A DNA stretch of 64,000 bases from Phycomyces blakesleeanus NRRL 1555(-). Its lineage: Eukaryota; Mucoromycota; Mucoromycetes; Mucorales; Phycomycetaceae. Below the pieces are notes generated by a model, which did no database searches, was not told the origin of the DNA, and saw only the letters and a list, made by a program, of their open reading frames with translations. This document shows positions 11,715 through 24,277 of the stretch, in pieces (position 1 is the first letter of the stretch; the number at the start of each line of letters is the position of its first letter). The stretch covers positions 1,446,726 through 1,510,725 of the forward strand of contig NW_017265136.1 of assembly GCF_001638985.1 (NCBI RefSeq). Reading direction: 5' to 3'. The position numbers and the translations under genes are program-made.

Positions 11715-14700
11715 TTAGCAACGACAAGAGAACTTGCCCATATAATAGCACACTGCCATTAGTAGCACAATGACTGAAAGTTGTGGACCGGTAAATGAGA
11801 GATCATCACCCAGAATGATCACATAGCTATTCCTTCGTACAGGCTGTACACCAGAAAAAAAAAAGAAACAGAAAAGAATATTAATGACAATACTTTATTT
11901 TAGTCGTCGATCTCTTTTGTCGTACACATCCTATACATCGGACCACGCTATCTTCTTTGGCCTTTTTTTTTAAAAAAAATAAATAAATAAAAGAAGTATA
12001 ATCTTACCTCTTCAAGTTTACTTTGCTCAACTGCCAAAGGTTTTTCACTTGGAGTATTCCATGGTGGTACTGGTAGTAATTCTACAGGTGGTTGAACCAA
12101 TGACTTTCGTGCTTTCCGTGGAAACGGCAAGGGTGGGATTTCCAATGTGAGTGGTGGCCGAGATAGGGTATTGTTATTGGATTTGGATTTGGATTTGGAT
12201 TTGGCTTTAGTATTCGTATTTGGATTGATATTGGTATTGGTATTGGTATTGGTATTAATCGTTCGGATACATTGTCCATTGCAACTGTAACGACTTTCTC
12301 CTTTGGGTACATCTTGGCTAGGCATCAGAATAATCTCAATCGTATGTCCTTCCAAGACATCTCCTTCGGTGTAAACACAGATACCCATAGCATCCGGTCT
12401 CAACTCTATCTTCATTTGACTAGTCGGTCGGCTAAATATACTAAACCCTTGAGAGTACAGAGATTGATGCGTACGAATATCAGTACACCAAAGCGCAGCA
12501 TTCGACTTGTGTTGTCTAGAAGGTGTGCACTTGGCAATGTAACCAATGTGATATGTCTTGCTCTCGACGTCAAAGTTTTCGTAAACAATCTTGCCAGCAA
12601 CACGGCGGATGTAAGGTGGGCAGCCATGTTTATCAAGATAATCCTGCATGCGATCAACGCAAGCCGGTACTTGGCTAGTAAGTAGGCGAACAATGGCAGG
12701 CGGGAGCGGTGTCTGTCCTGCCATGTCCATCTGGCAGACAAACGTTGTCTTGATACCCGCAAGTTTACCTTCAGAGTTTCTCGTGGGTACCAAAATCCAA
12801 CCATAGAGGGCCATCTTGCCGCGTATAGATGCCTTGCTTTCAGGAACCAATACATCAGCCACACTCGCACTCGCCACATGAATTGTTCCTGTAGCTGCAT
12901 CGCTCTCCAGGGCCGTCAATAAAGAAAAGTCTCGGCTTTGAATAGGAAACACGGTCCGCAGCTGTACATGAGATAAATACTCCTTTTGTGAAAACCGTTC
13001 TACAAACACGCCACTCTCAAAGTAGTCGTCCCCTATTTGAAATCAGTTGGTCAAATGAGATTCAACAACATTCAACAACATTTATATTCATCTTGCCAAA
13101 AACCCCCAACTCCTTACATAACTTGCGGGCACCAAAACACTGGATCACAGAGCATACTTGTTCGGCAGTCCATGGTCCACTCAAAGTCGTCTCGCCTCGC
13201 ATGATCGGCAGAGGTGAACCCTGGACTGATTTCGTATAAAGCCGCACATTGTTCTTTTCCCCACTCGGCTTCCAATCATCCAGGTCATCAGATGCCAATT
13301 GCTTTAACAAATCCATGCACTGTCGTCTTGTGGATCGATGTCGGCTTGGAGGATATAATTTCACCGCTGGATTGTGCAAGGTACTCGGGAGCGGTCTGGG
13401 TAGCTTTTTATAGTCCACCGTGTCTTCGATGTTTTGGAGCGTGTCTTGGGATGATCGGGCATCAGACATAGACCATTGGGTATCAGAGGTAGAAGAAGTA
13501 GACGATCTTTCGTCAGAAGTAGACGATCGAGATGACTGTGTGGTGCTACCAGTGGTTGTCCCAGCCGAAGCACGGCTATAAGGAGAAGTTGAACGGGTAG
13601 GGATATCGTTGGCAAATTTTACTTGGCGAGTTGTGATCTCCTTGGTAGGTGGCTGGAGAGAAGACTTTCGAGGCGGTGGTTGAGTAAGAATACCGGTGTG
13701 GTTACTTTGTCCAAGAGTAGCCCCTTGAGAAGGTGCTCGTTGGGCATAAATCGATCTACGCTGTTGACTATATAATACTCTTTTATCAGAAACAAGTTCC
13801 ACTTTTTTTTTAAAAGAAAAGAACTATAATCAAACGTTTTCTTACCTAGGAGTTGATGTTGAACGGAGTGATACGAGTGGGGGTTTGATAACAGATGAAG
13901 GATGAATTGGCTGTGGAGTAGGATTTGTGGCGGCTGTAGCACGGAGGCGATCTGCTTTTTGTTGGAGGTAGGTATTGACTGCAGCAATTACTAATGGTCG
14001 TCTAGCCAGAGATTTCTTGGTAAGTCCAGGGATCCAGCCCTTTACACTTTCTTGGGTAATATAGGTAACTTTTGTGGATGGTGGGCTGGTTTGAAGTGGT
14101 TTCAATACCCAGCCTTGGAGCTAAAATTATTGGTTTTGTTATTAGATTTATTATTACTTGTGTACGTATCTTTGCGTATGTTTCTATACCTTTACTTGGT
14201 CTCTTGTTCTTCCTGCCACCTTTGGTATCGATGGTGTGTCTACACTTGTACACACAAATATAATCACCCCGTCGCTTGAACATTCGATCTTTTCGACTAG
14301 AGAAACATCTCTATTTCTGATCAATTTTTTTTAAGCAATAATAATTAAATAATTGTTTGCTATTGTTGTTGTTGTTGTTTAAATATGTAATTATCATATT
14401 ACTTTGATGTACCACTGTTTGCTCGATATGATTCATAAGTCAAAGATGTTGTCTCGTTGAGGTTCTCTACAAGGCGTCCTTCTTCAAAACTAAACATACA
14501 CAAAACTAATTCATTCAATTGTTTCTTTCTTGGGTTATCAGACTTACTTTTCATCCCACAATTTGCGCATTCCAATCACATAGAATACAGCCTGAGGAGA
14601 GAAATTCTGGATTACGGCTTCACCTCGGAATATCGCCACCTTTTCGGCACCCTTTGTCAAGCGTGGCTGCATCATATAAACTGTTACCCCACTCTTATGC

Positions 14701-15032
14701 TTCAACACCTTTTTCCAGTCGTCTTCGTGCATCAGTTGTTTCATTGTCTGGATTGCCTGATCGGCTTGGTTCGCATGGTACACACTTGAACGTAGTACCT
14801 GGTGAAGCGATTGAGAAGAAATTTCTTTACGTTGTGTGTCGTTGTGTCCTGGATCGTCGTCATCGCTGAATAGGTAGGTACCGAAATGGGAATCTGGTCG
14901 AAGAAAACAATGATCAGCGTCGGATTCTCCCTCGGTTGCAATTCCACTGTCTTGTTCTATTGCAAATCGAGACTGGGATGCTGAAGCTGGAGACAGCCCA
15001 AGAGAAAATGTAGGGTCGTTCCGACGCTTCAT
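11715..15032 (-). CDS. Tandem START-domain lipid-binding protein with C-terminal membrane anchor
   Basis: Seven exons (15032-14548, 14489-14403, 14316-14196, 14120-13846, 13767-13118, 13032-12008, 11843-11715) join in phase to 923 residues. The first START domain (about residues 85-290) carries MRKLWDENFEEGRLVENL, RDVSLVEKI and GWVLKPLQTSPPSTKVTYIT, then GWIPGLTKK. A Ser/Thr-rich linker follows. The second START domain (about 410-680) has MDLLKQLASDDLDDWKP, ARKLWDDYFESGVFVERFS, GWILVPTRNSEGKLAGIKTTFV and PPAIVRLLTSQVPACVDRMQDYL. A degenerate Asn-Thr/Lys-Ser repeat (near 12180-12260) precedes a final exon with a hydrophobic segment (SVIVLLMAVCYYM) close to the C-terminus, as in a tail anchor. 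START domains shuttle or sense lipids such as sterols or phospholipids. A membrane-contact-site role is inference. Confidence 0.85.
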
Positions 15033-16020
15033 ATCTTACTGTACTCTTGTAAGATATAGAGAGTTCTGTCGAGTAACCGAACAAGTGATTGTGCGTTTGT
15101 GTTTGTGTTTATGTGCGTATTTGGATAATTTATTGTGGTGTTGTTTGTTGTGGCGCAAATAAGTTATGTTTGGGATTCGATTCGATTGTATTACTGCTGG
15201 AAGTGGATTGATGGTGGGTGCTGGGAGGGGGGGTATAGAGAGGACAAAAAGATGTGATAATAAAATAAGATATAAATGCAGTATAAGATGATTAAATGAT
15301 GGAAGAAATTGTGTGTATTAAAAAAAATAAAAAAAAATAAAATAAATTATAAATTTTATCTGTTAAACTGAAATTTTGCTGTATTTTCAGGTGGCGGCCA
15401 CACCCTCACATTCTACAACCAAAGCTAAAGGCCGATGGAAAGTGTAACTATTGATGAATTGGTTGCGCATGTCCGTTGCTTGTTTTTAGGCTGGCCAGCG
15501 TACTGGATTCTTTCTTTTTCTATTAAGGAACAGATACAAGCCTTTATAATACAGAATGTATAATTTCTTTATAAATAAGCATTTTGTGTATAACGACCAT
15601 ATACCTATATATATACACACAGACTCATATTCGATTTCTTGTGCTTATAAACAAGTGTACAACTGTATGACAATAGTACTCCTTTAATTACAGTCATTTT
15701 CAGGCTTAAAAATATTTATTCTTTTATTAACATAAGCTAGTCTAGCTATACAATTCATATCGATTCTGAGCTAAGAAATATCTTGGCTGAAAATAAATGA
15801 CGCCAAAAATAGTGAGAGAAAGGAGAAGATGGGTCGCAATACGTGGCATTACTTAGATTGAACACGCGCCAAATTAGCACCGGTGTGTTGAGATCGACAC
15901 GAGGTCGAGCCTTATTGGATCCCTTTCTAGGAATGAAGTCCATCGGAGCTTCGCCAAGCACTATAATTAACGTTTGTCTCTTCTTTGGCATCTCCAGTCC
16001 TGTCACTTCTTATCCTCATC
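15033..16020. promoter_or_regulatory. Divergent intergenic region between double-START and SEC53 genes
   Basis: About 1 kb between two head-to-head starts, with no convincing gene. It must hold both promoters. A 68-bp stretch upstream of SEC53 is open in another frame but shows no conserved motif. Confidence 0.5.
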
Positions 16021-17162
16021 ATGTCTGCCATTACCGAATTTTCCAAGCGCGAATTTCCCAAGACTATCGTTCTTTTCGACGTTGACGGAACCCTCACTCC
16101 AGCTCGCAATGTAAATTTCTTAATAAACGCGTATATTGGCCTTGATATTAATACTCGTATCAGCATGTCTCCCAAGAAATGCTTGACACTCTCAAGGCCC
16201 TTCGTAAGAAGGCTGTAATCGGATTTGTCGGTGGCTCTGACATTAGCAAGCAGTACGAACAGTTGGGTGATAACAGTAAGTCTGGATCAATTTTTGTCTT
16301 TTGTTATGAAATTTATAAATAAATAAAAGAAATTAATAGGATTTTAAACAAATCTTTAACATAATGAATCTCTCTAGTTCTCAATGACTTTGACTATTGT
16401 TTTGCTGAGAACGGCTTGACTGCATACAGACTTGGCAAGCAGTTGGCATCCCAGGTAAAATAATCATCCTCATCATGAGTTTCTTTTTCTTTTTCTTTCT
16501 TTTGTTTGACGGATTCTTAAAAGAAAATAATAATTTTGTTGATTTCCTTACTCACAATAATTGCATATATTTTATATCTATATTGAACACAGAGCTTTAT
16601 TGAGTGGATCGGTGATGAAGAATACAACAAGCTCGTTAACTTCATCTTGCGTTATATTGCTGATATGGATATTCCCAAGAAGCGGTAAGAAAATGATACC
16701 AAAAGTGTGGGGACTTTGGAGACTGAATATCGATCTTAACCCCTGATTTTCTGTTTTTGAAGTGGTACTTTTGTTGAGTTCCGCAATGGTATGATCAACG
16801 TTTCACCCATTGGACGTAACTGCAACCGCGATGAGCGTAACGAGTTTGAGAAGTATGACCTTGAGCGTGGTCTGCGTAAGAAGTTTGTCGAGGAGCTTAA
16901 GAAGAACTTCTCCCACCTTGCTCTGACATTCTCTATTGGTGGTCAGATATCTTTTGATATCTTCCCTACTGGCTGGGACAAAACTTACTGCTTACGTCAT
17001 ATTAAGCAAGAAGGCTTTGATACTATCCATTTCTTTGGTGACAAAACTTTTGCTGGTGGAAATGACTACGAAATCTACTCTCATCCCGATGTTACTGGTC
17101 ATGCCGTCAAGTCCCCCACTGATACCATTCGCACCCTCAAGGAGCTCTTCCCTGGACTTTAA
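16021..17162 (+). CDS. SEC53: Phosphomannomutase
   Basis: Cytosolic enzyme converting mannose-6-phosphate to mannose-1-phosphate, the precursor of GDP-mannose for N-, O- and GPI-glycosylation. Exons are 16021-16110, 16164-16275, about 16378-16454, 16593-16684 and 16763-17162, giving 256 residues, the usual length for eukaryotic PMM. The HAD catalytic motif [11 protein letters not shown] is intact near the N-terminus. Other hallmarks are [63 protein letters not shown] and [22 protein letters not shown] signal follows the stop within 30 bases. DPM1, which uses the downstream product GDP-mannose, lies 24 kb away in the same window. Confidence 0.97.
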
Positions 17163-17357
17163 ATATTTTACATTGTTTCATTCATCTAATAAACGTCATA
17201 CACGCAGTTATATATATATAACTGGCACACACATATGTATTGGGTGCTTTTTTTTTAGTCAGACACAGCGTGAGATTTTGGGGGTCAAGAATAAGCGCTT
17301 ATTCTTGTTTATATGAATGCGGAAATATTATTTCTATTTTTTTGCCTTTTGAATACA

Positions 17358-18665
17358 ATGACCCAAAGCGACGCAGCTTCTCTTCATAGTCAAACAAGTA
17401 CCAAGAGCTCACGCTCATTCCTCTCTTTTCTGTCGCGAGAGAGTCAGTCAAACAAAGGTGCATGGAGTACTCTCAGACAATGGTCGCCGCACAAACCAGC
17501 CGCTTATTCAAAACTCAAGCGCCTCTTTGTTTCGTCTGGCAACACTGAGGACTCTCCAACCCTCAATAGTCGCCCTGTCTCCCTTGATTCGGCCTCTACT
17601 TCTAGAACATACCCAACTCCAGGCATTCCAAGTATTCTATGGAACCGAGGGGATGAATCTGAAGAAGCTATAGCCGAGCTCAACAACCGGCGTCATCAGC
17701 GAAGACTCTATCTTATACGTGCTCAGAAATGCCGGCCTTCTCGTTTCCACACACACAATAATGACAGCGATATCGACGACATTGAAGAGCAGCCACGGGT
17801 GACTTTTGACAATATATCTCAGCACCACAGCAATTCTTCTTCTTCCTCTTCTACTCTAACCAACCCTGATGTAATGGTCGAAAATAATGAGTTAAAAGAC
17901 ATGGATCACAAAGTCACCTTTGTCATACCAAGCCCGGTGCCTCGATTCCGGAATGTACCACCCCTCCCGCCCTCTTCACCACCTTATATGACCGTCGATA
18001 CGATCCCTATCCCGCCAGAAATGGCTAAAGTGGAAAGAAGAAAAAGTCTTGTTCGTCGGATAGACACAACCCAGGCAGAGCCCACGATATACACCCCAGC
18101 CATACCACAGCATGTTGAACCATCAGTCGAAGAGGGTGAAGAAGCTAGCTCACCTCCCTCAAATGATAGTCTAAATAATAGTCCTCTTCTATTCCCATTA
18201 CCTTGCTTCCGTGGTCAGTCGATCACGTTAGGATTAAACAATACCCACCCAGATCATTACATATTAATTTTCAAGTTCCTTACTGGCAATAACAGTACTC
18301 GACCGTCCGTTCGACATTCAATAGCTACGATCCCCATGGTTCTGAAACGATCCTCAGAAGCCCCCAGTCCACGAGATATCCAAGCTGAGCGTTACTTTAT
18401 CAAGCCAAGCGCAGGCATGATCAGAACTGGTGCTCGATTTCCCATCACACTGTTTCTTAATAATCCACCTGGGATTTCTCAGGGAGATGTCTTGAAAGAT
18501 AAAATTCTTGTGAGGTGGGCAATGATTCAAAAAAACACAAAAGTCGCTGCATGGGCTCTTGAGCTTCCAGAAGAATCACGCCGGAAGTGGTTGGAGATGT
18601 TGATCCAGCAATGGCCTGATCAAATTGTTGTCAGAGAGACTAAAATCTATATTCAATTCAAATAA
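17358..18665 (+). CDS. Protein with C-terminal MSP/VAP-like domain
   Basis: Intronless frame of 435 residues. The N-terminal ~270 residues are Ser/Pro-rich and probably disordered. The last ~160 residues resemble a major sperm protein (MSP) immunoglobulin fold: ITLGLNNTHPDHYILIFKF, then ERYFIKPSAGMIRTGARFPI and LKDKILVRWAMI, which correspond to the conserved N-T, P-G and KDKF positions of VAP-type MSP domains. VAP proteins bind FFAT motifs at ER contact sites, but no C-terminal transmembrane helix is seen here, so this would be a soluble MSP protein. The ATG at 17358 (context ACAATGACC) is preferred. An in-frame ATG at 17313 would add a short hydrophobic leader (NAEILFLFFCLLN). The gene begins 195 bases after the SEC53 stop, in the same direction. 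Confidence 0.65.
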   Translation: MTQSDAASLHSQTSTKSSRSFLSFLSRESQSNKGAWSTLRQWSPHKPAAYSKLKRLFVSSGNTEDSPTLNSRPVSLDSASTSRTYPTPGIPSILWNRGDESEEAIAELNNRRHQRRLYLIRAQKCRPSRFHTHNNDSDIDDIEEQPRVTFDNISQHHSNSSSSSSTLTNPDVMVENNELKDMDHKVTFVIPSPVPRFRNVPPLPPSSPPYMTVDTIPIPPEMAKVERRKSLVRRIDTTQAEPTIYTPAIPQHVEPSVEEGEEASSPPSNDSLNNSPLLFPLPCFRGQSITLGLNNTHPDHYILIFKFLTGNNSTRPSVRHSIATIPMVLKRSSEAPSPRDIQAERYFIKPSAGMIRTGARFPITLFLNNPPGISQGDVLKDKILVRWAMIQKNTKVAAWALELPEESRRKWLEMLIQQWPDQIVVRETKIYIQFK

Positions 18666-20108
18666 AAATAAGATTTCTGGTCGTAAAGTTGAAATGGTCA
18701 ACAATGTAAATGTTTGATTTAGTTCAATGCTTTACATAGCAAATGTTAAACGGTAGGGGGGGACTATTTACTAGCCAGGATCAAGCTGAACGCTATTTGG
18801 CTTATATTGTGAATTTGTAATATATGTCTTTTTCATAAATTACACTACTATATGAACGATAGGAACATGTATTTGACATTTCTATTACTTTTGAATTCCT
18901 TCCATTCTTTCTTTACTTTAGTTAATAAAAACAAAACCAAGCTGGTCTATTATATAGCTTTTCTTTCCTTTGAAATGGTTGTGATAAATTTGACAATTTA
19001 GTATTATGATAATTGGATTGACAAATCCCAATATTTTACTTTCCCGCCAATGCTTAAATTACCCTATCTCGAGCTTACTACTTTTCTTTTTCAATTATAC
19101 ATTAACCAACGAGATATATTTCGGTATAAATATCATGGTATTATTGTCTTAATTATCTTTCTAACTGTTCGTTCAGTTGGTTTTTTTTTGAATAAACAAA
19201 GTATCACGTATCACCTTCTTTCATGTTTTAATCACACCTCTCTTACTTACAACTTGACTTTCTATAATGTTTATTCTTTATCTTCTGTTAAAAGGCATGG
19301 CCAATAATACTTTAAATCAAAGTGCTCTTAAAAATATTTGATATATTAATTATTTCCTCAATATATTTACATAATTGTGGATTAGGTTGCTTATGGTGCT
19401 AAATTTTAACTTGATAAAAAAAGTTTAACACATAATACACTCAAAGTTTGATACAGTGATGTCCTTTTTGAACATTTTAGCCAACTCCCTACTCTTAATC
19501 AATACTTGTTTTTATATTAAAACAATGGTAAAGAAACATACAGCTACCGTATACCATTATATCGAGCGCAAAGTGTATTTTTGAAACCTAATCATCTTTT
19601 AAAGGATATTTTTCCTGTTATATTGAGACATAATAATAAAATTTCTTATCAAACTGCGTCGATTACATTTATTAATTATTATTGCAGCATATTTTTACTT
19701 TTCCTAATATTATTATTATTACATTTACCATTAACGTTATATTATTCTACTTTAATAATCATATTGATATTGGAATCTAATGAATTTATCTAAAGAACCA
19801 CAAGATTTTCTTTTACTTTTAAAAGACAATAACGCTAGATGTTCGTACGTCTAGTCGATTAGAACTATTTATTAATAAATATTTATGGTTATCTCGGATT
19901 ATATTTGTGATATACACTAGATATGGTGTACCTTTTTTTTTTATAATCGACAATTTTATATGTAAAATTAGAAAACATTAATGCTTTATGGGATCTTAAT
20001 ATTTCTGAATTCTGTTTGCTCTGAGGTATTTATAATGTTATTTAGAAACTATTTGCGGTGAGACATCTGCTACTTTTCTGCAAAAATATTTTTCTTTGAC
20101 AAGATAAA
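18666..20108. other. AT-rich intergenic desert, left part
   Basis: About 1.4 kb of very AT-rich DNA after the MSP-like gene. A few frames of 60-85 codons exist on the plus strand but lack motifs. No RNA gene was recognised. Confidence 0.5.
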
Positions 20109-20573
20109 AGGGACCTTGGATACATCATATAAAAAGATAATATAAAATATATTAGCCAATAATATTTTAGTATTTTATATTGTTAAACTAACGATGGTAT
20201 AAAACTTGAAATAAAGAACGAATCATGTTTTTAAGTAAGCATATAAAGAAGTCCATATAGCCCCAGCGTTAGTTTTTTTCCCCTTTATCTGTACAAGCAT
20301 CCTACGTATACAAATATTAATTAGCATTTATTAGTTTTAATGTCTAGAAGACTAATAAGTTATTACAATTTTATGGCAAAAAGTAACAAACTTTGGATTG
20401 CACTAATTACATGATTTTATGTTCGCGAGTTTAGTAAATTAACATGTCCAATAAATGAAACCACACATTTTGATCGTATATGGAGGCCTTGGACGTGAAA
20501 CATGAGACCGTATAAAATTACATATATGGTTAAATGTTTCAAAAATATTTTATATGATGTGCCCAAGGTCCCT
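20109..20573. mobile_element. MITE family A, copy 1 (465 bp)
   Basis: The ends are inverted copies of one another: the left begins AGGGACCTTGGATACATCAT and the right ends ATGATGTGCCCAAGGTCCCT. The element has no coding frame. It shares high identity along its length with the element at 38357-38929, for example the segments ACTAACGATGG, AAGAAGTCCATATAGCCCC and CATGAGACCGTATAAAA. Compared with that copy it lacks about 105 bases near the left end. The right flank is TA, consistent with a Tc1/mariner-type TA target, but the left flank is AA. Confidence 0.9.
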
Positions 20574-21409
20574 ATTGTATGTTTTCAACTAGTTTTTGAA
20601 AGTTATTATTATTTATTAACAAATGATTGACCCTCTTATTTCGACCATATTTTCATTTGAATACACTGCGACGCAATAATAATGATGTAAAATACTTATA
20701 AGACTAATATTTTACGTAAGTTATTTCGTACTATCTATTCTTTTATTATCATTTTCTCACTGGATTAACTCTAATATATTATACAAAATGCAAATTAATG
20801 TGTCCAATATAGGCTAATTATCTTTATAATGGCTCAAAGACCCGAGACATTTTGCTTTAACATTTCAAGAAGTGTCGATGACTACAAAGATTAGTAAAAT
20901 AAAGAAGAAGGGTCTAATTAGAAATATATTTTATAAAAGAGGACAAACAATGAACTAGTTTGAATATGTATATTAACAAGTGGCTGGGGTTATAATTGCG
21001 AATAATAATTATTTAGATTTATATATATATATACCAAATATTCTGCAGATATTGTATGTAGATTTGCTATTTTGCATCATAAAATAATACATGTATAAAA
21101 TTGATTAAAGCTCACCCAATCTTGCAAATCCTAAACCCCTTTCAATCTTACACAAAACATCTTGGATTTATATAGCCTGGATACCATCAATCGAATATAG
21201 AATAATGATGTATATATCCTGCTTTAATTTATCTGCGTTCATTATAAACTTGACAGGGGGTGGGAAGGTTGGAATACAAAGAGGGTTTATTAAAGTAAAT
21301 GTCGAGAGGAGCTGAAGGCAAAAAAAAAATTGATAGTATACAAGAGGTTCATTGTAATCTAAGACATTACACATATTTTTTGGTTGCCTGTTTGGTAAAT
21401 ATGTACCAC

Positions 21410-21440
<31 letters not shown>

Positions 21441-21576
21441 ATGTGTGTGTGCGTATATGCTATCTCATTGTGATTCTGTGTACATTCAATTACTTTTGGT
21501 AATACTCAAGACCTTGTTTTTGCTAAGCATGACATAACTAGGGCTTGAAAATATTATGTATATTGAACAGCAATAA

Positions 21577-21616
<40 letters not shown>

Positions 21617-23505
21617 TTTGTTGGTATGAAATGCAAAAATTACATTTTTCTGTTTTATTGCCTATAAGAATTATATAAAGCATGGGTTTAATGGCAAATA
21701 AATTGATAGAAATGAATACTGCAACTATTAGTCATTTCCATAATTCTTTATATATATATTTGAAAACTAGAAACAGCAATTTTTTCTTTGATAATCAAAA
21801 GTAAGGTATTCAATTATATACCGTTACTAATTTGCCCTTTGGTCTAGAATAACGAAATTAGAAAAAAGGCTGAACAATTGGATATCCTTGTTTATTCTGT
21901 AAAATACCTATTTTGTGCTAAACTGTTATTTGTAACTGTCTTGATATCAACTCGACTGATGAGACTACAGACTCATGTGCCCTATTGAATAATTCCAGAC
22001 ATTAGGTATACTTTCTTTATTACACAAGCACAAGAACATACACAAGTACATACATACATATATATATATATATATTAATGGTAAGAAGAAGAACAATAAT
22101 AATAATATAAATGTGCGGGACTATCGCTCATTATAGAAAAACGTGAACAAAAATATATAAAATATTTTATTAGAAAATATTGTTAATATAAATTAATATA
22201 TAAATATAAATAAATATTAAAGTTTTAGGTCTAGAGATCTTTTTGTATTTGTTTTATTGGTGGCACATAAAAAAAACCAAAAATCCCCAGTGAATTCAAA
22301 GTTTAAAGGGATGATTTTTTTAAAAATAAATAAATAAATAGACTTTAGAGTAATGCATGATATATAAAGATGCTTTCCAAAAAGGAGGGAGATGAATAGA
22401 AAGAAAGAGAGGGAGGAGAGGGGGTATGTGAGTATAGTACATAAATAATTAATTATTCTTTGGTATTTTCATTATTCTATAAAATATACTCATTTTAACC
22501 AATAGATTTGTGGTCCTACCTTAACAGATCCCTTTTCTATTTAGTAAAGATATATATATAATGATGATGATGATGATGGTTCTTAATAATATAATATAAA
22601 ATCCTTTAAGATTATCTTTGGACGGAATACAGCTAAAAGAATTGTCTGCAAGTATTAGCATGAAATTAAATTGCACCAGAGTTGCATTTGTGATATACTT
22701 ACTAGTAATTATGATATTATTGTAATTATCATTCAATAGCATAAATAGATAAAGCAAAATGTAAATATAGAATACTGACGTCGAATAAAAATAACAATAA
22801 AGAAGGTTTCTTTAATAGTGTTATGTGTATCTACACCCATATACATACAAGGATTGAATATTTATGGCGTGTCTAGTAAGAAGTTAAAGAAAGGAAAAAA
22901 AAAATGTTTATAGAGAATATTAAAAGTCTAAAGAATTGTGTCTTTACAGAATAGTTTCTATTTATTGTATATCAGTAAATGATTATAGCTAGCAATCATT
23001 CTAATATAAACCAAGGGTATTTCCTTGTATTGATATGTGTGCGTGTTATGTACATAAAATATACTATCATTTAAATAATATGATATATTAGAATAAAAAT
23101 TACAAGAATTCATTGATCTTAGCAAGGCTATAGAAATTAATAATAAAAAGAGATCAATGAAAAGATTCATTGAATTTTCTGTTTGATTGTGTAGACTCAA
23201 TCGATGTCTTTATCAGATAATCATCTCTCTTCTGATTTCCCAAAAGCCCTCTTCCACTCCCTATTTTGGGTGTGTAAAATAAAATAATAAATTTTGTCTC
23301 GGAAATATACGTATATAAAAATGTATATTAAAATATACAATATAGTATAAATTTAAATACATACATAATGCAGTGACATATTACCCAAAGAAGAGCAAGA
23401 GAAAGTGGAAGAAGAAGAAAAAAAAAAAGGACTTGGTATTCTATTTTGAGCTCCTTTTCTTTCTTTCTATTTTACCATTTTTGCTCCCCAAATTATTTCT
23501 TATCA
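20574..23505. other. AT-rich intergenic desert, right part
   Basis: About 2.9 kb with microsatellites only: (TA)n then (TG)n at 21413-21452, (AAT)n at 21577-21614, TACA/TA runs at 22040-22077, and (GAT)n near 22561. Open frames are short, hydrophobic and repeat-derived. No gene is supported. Confidence 0.55.
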
Positions 23506-24277
23506 ATGACAACCTTTATTAAAGACCGTTTAAAATCTCGGCGCCTTAGAAAACCAGAAAAAGAGAAGCCAATTCCTAATACTTCTACTGTCCGTAGAGG
23601 AAGAGGTCGGCCAAGGTAGAATATATACATCTTCTTTGATATTCAAAAATACATATTATATTACTTACATTATAACCTGACGTATGAATAGAAAACAGTC
23701 TCATCCAATAATAAAAAACGAAAAAATCGACCCAGAGAGAGAATTACTTGAAAAGGGTATTCACCCAGTCTACCAGCAACTGCTCAAAGATATTCATCGA
23801 GACAAGCTTGAGCGCCAAGCAAGAGTAACTAAAACACGAGATCTTGAATACGAAGCAGCCAGAAAATGGTTTGAAGCTCGTGAGAAGCAAGCATGGGATG
23901 AGTTCTATGTAAGTGACTGGTGTGACTTGATGTTACACGTTAAAGTACTTAACGCATTGGGAATCCAGACAGGTCAAGTTAGAGCACGGTTAGAGATGAC
24001 ACATTCATTACAAGCTAGTATTGCAAAATTAGAACAAGAGATGCTAGAACTGTCTCGCAGAAAAGGTAGCCTTCTTGACCGTCAATTGTATAAGCTATGG
24101 TATTTAACCAAACCACATCCTATAGATCGAGACAATCGGCGATCTAGTACGCCTACACTTGCCTATTCTGATCTTGAATCCAATAGTATCTACACTTCTC
24201 CAATCGCATTACCAGAGAGTGTAATGCATACACCATATTATAAAGGTTTACTGGATCCTTCAACAAAGACCATGTAA
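23506..24277 (+). CDS. Small basic, coiled-coil protein with AT-hook-like motif (possibly Sds3-like)
   Basis: Two exons (23506-23615, 23692-24277) join in phase to 231 residues. The splice creates RRGRGRPRKQ, an AT-hook-like core (RGRP) seen in chromatin proteins. The next ~130 residues are helical and charged: GIHPVYQQLLKDIHRDKLER, RDLEYEAARKWFEAREKQAWDEF and then SLQASIAKLEQEMLELSRRKG. The pattern of HP-x-Y, an Arg-rich helix and then an acid-aromatic helix recalls Sds3/Dep1 subunits of the Rpd3/Sin3 histone deacetylase complex, but the match is weak and made by eye. A nuclear, DNA-associated role is inference. The downstream 1.9 kb is empty. Confidence 0.65.
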
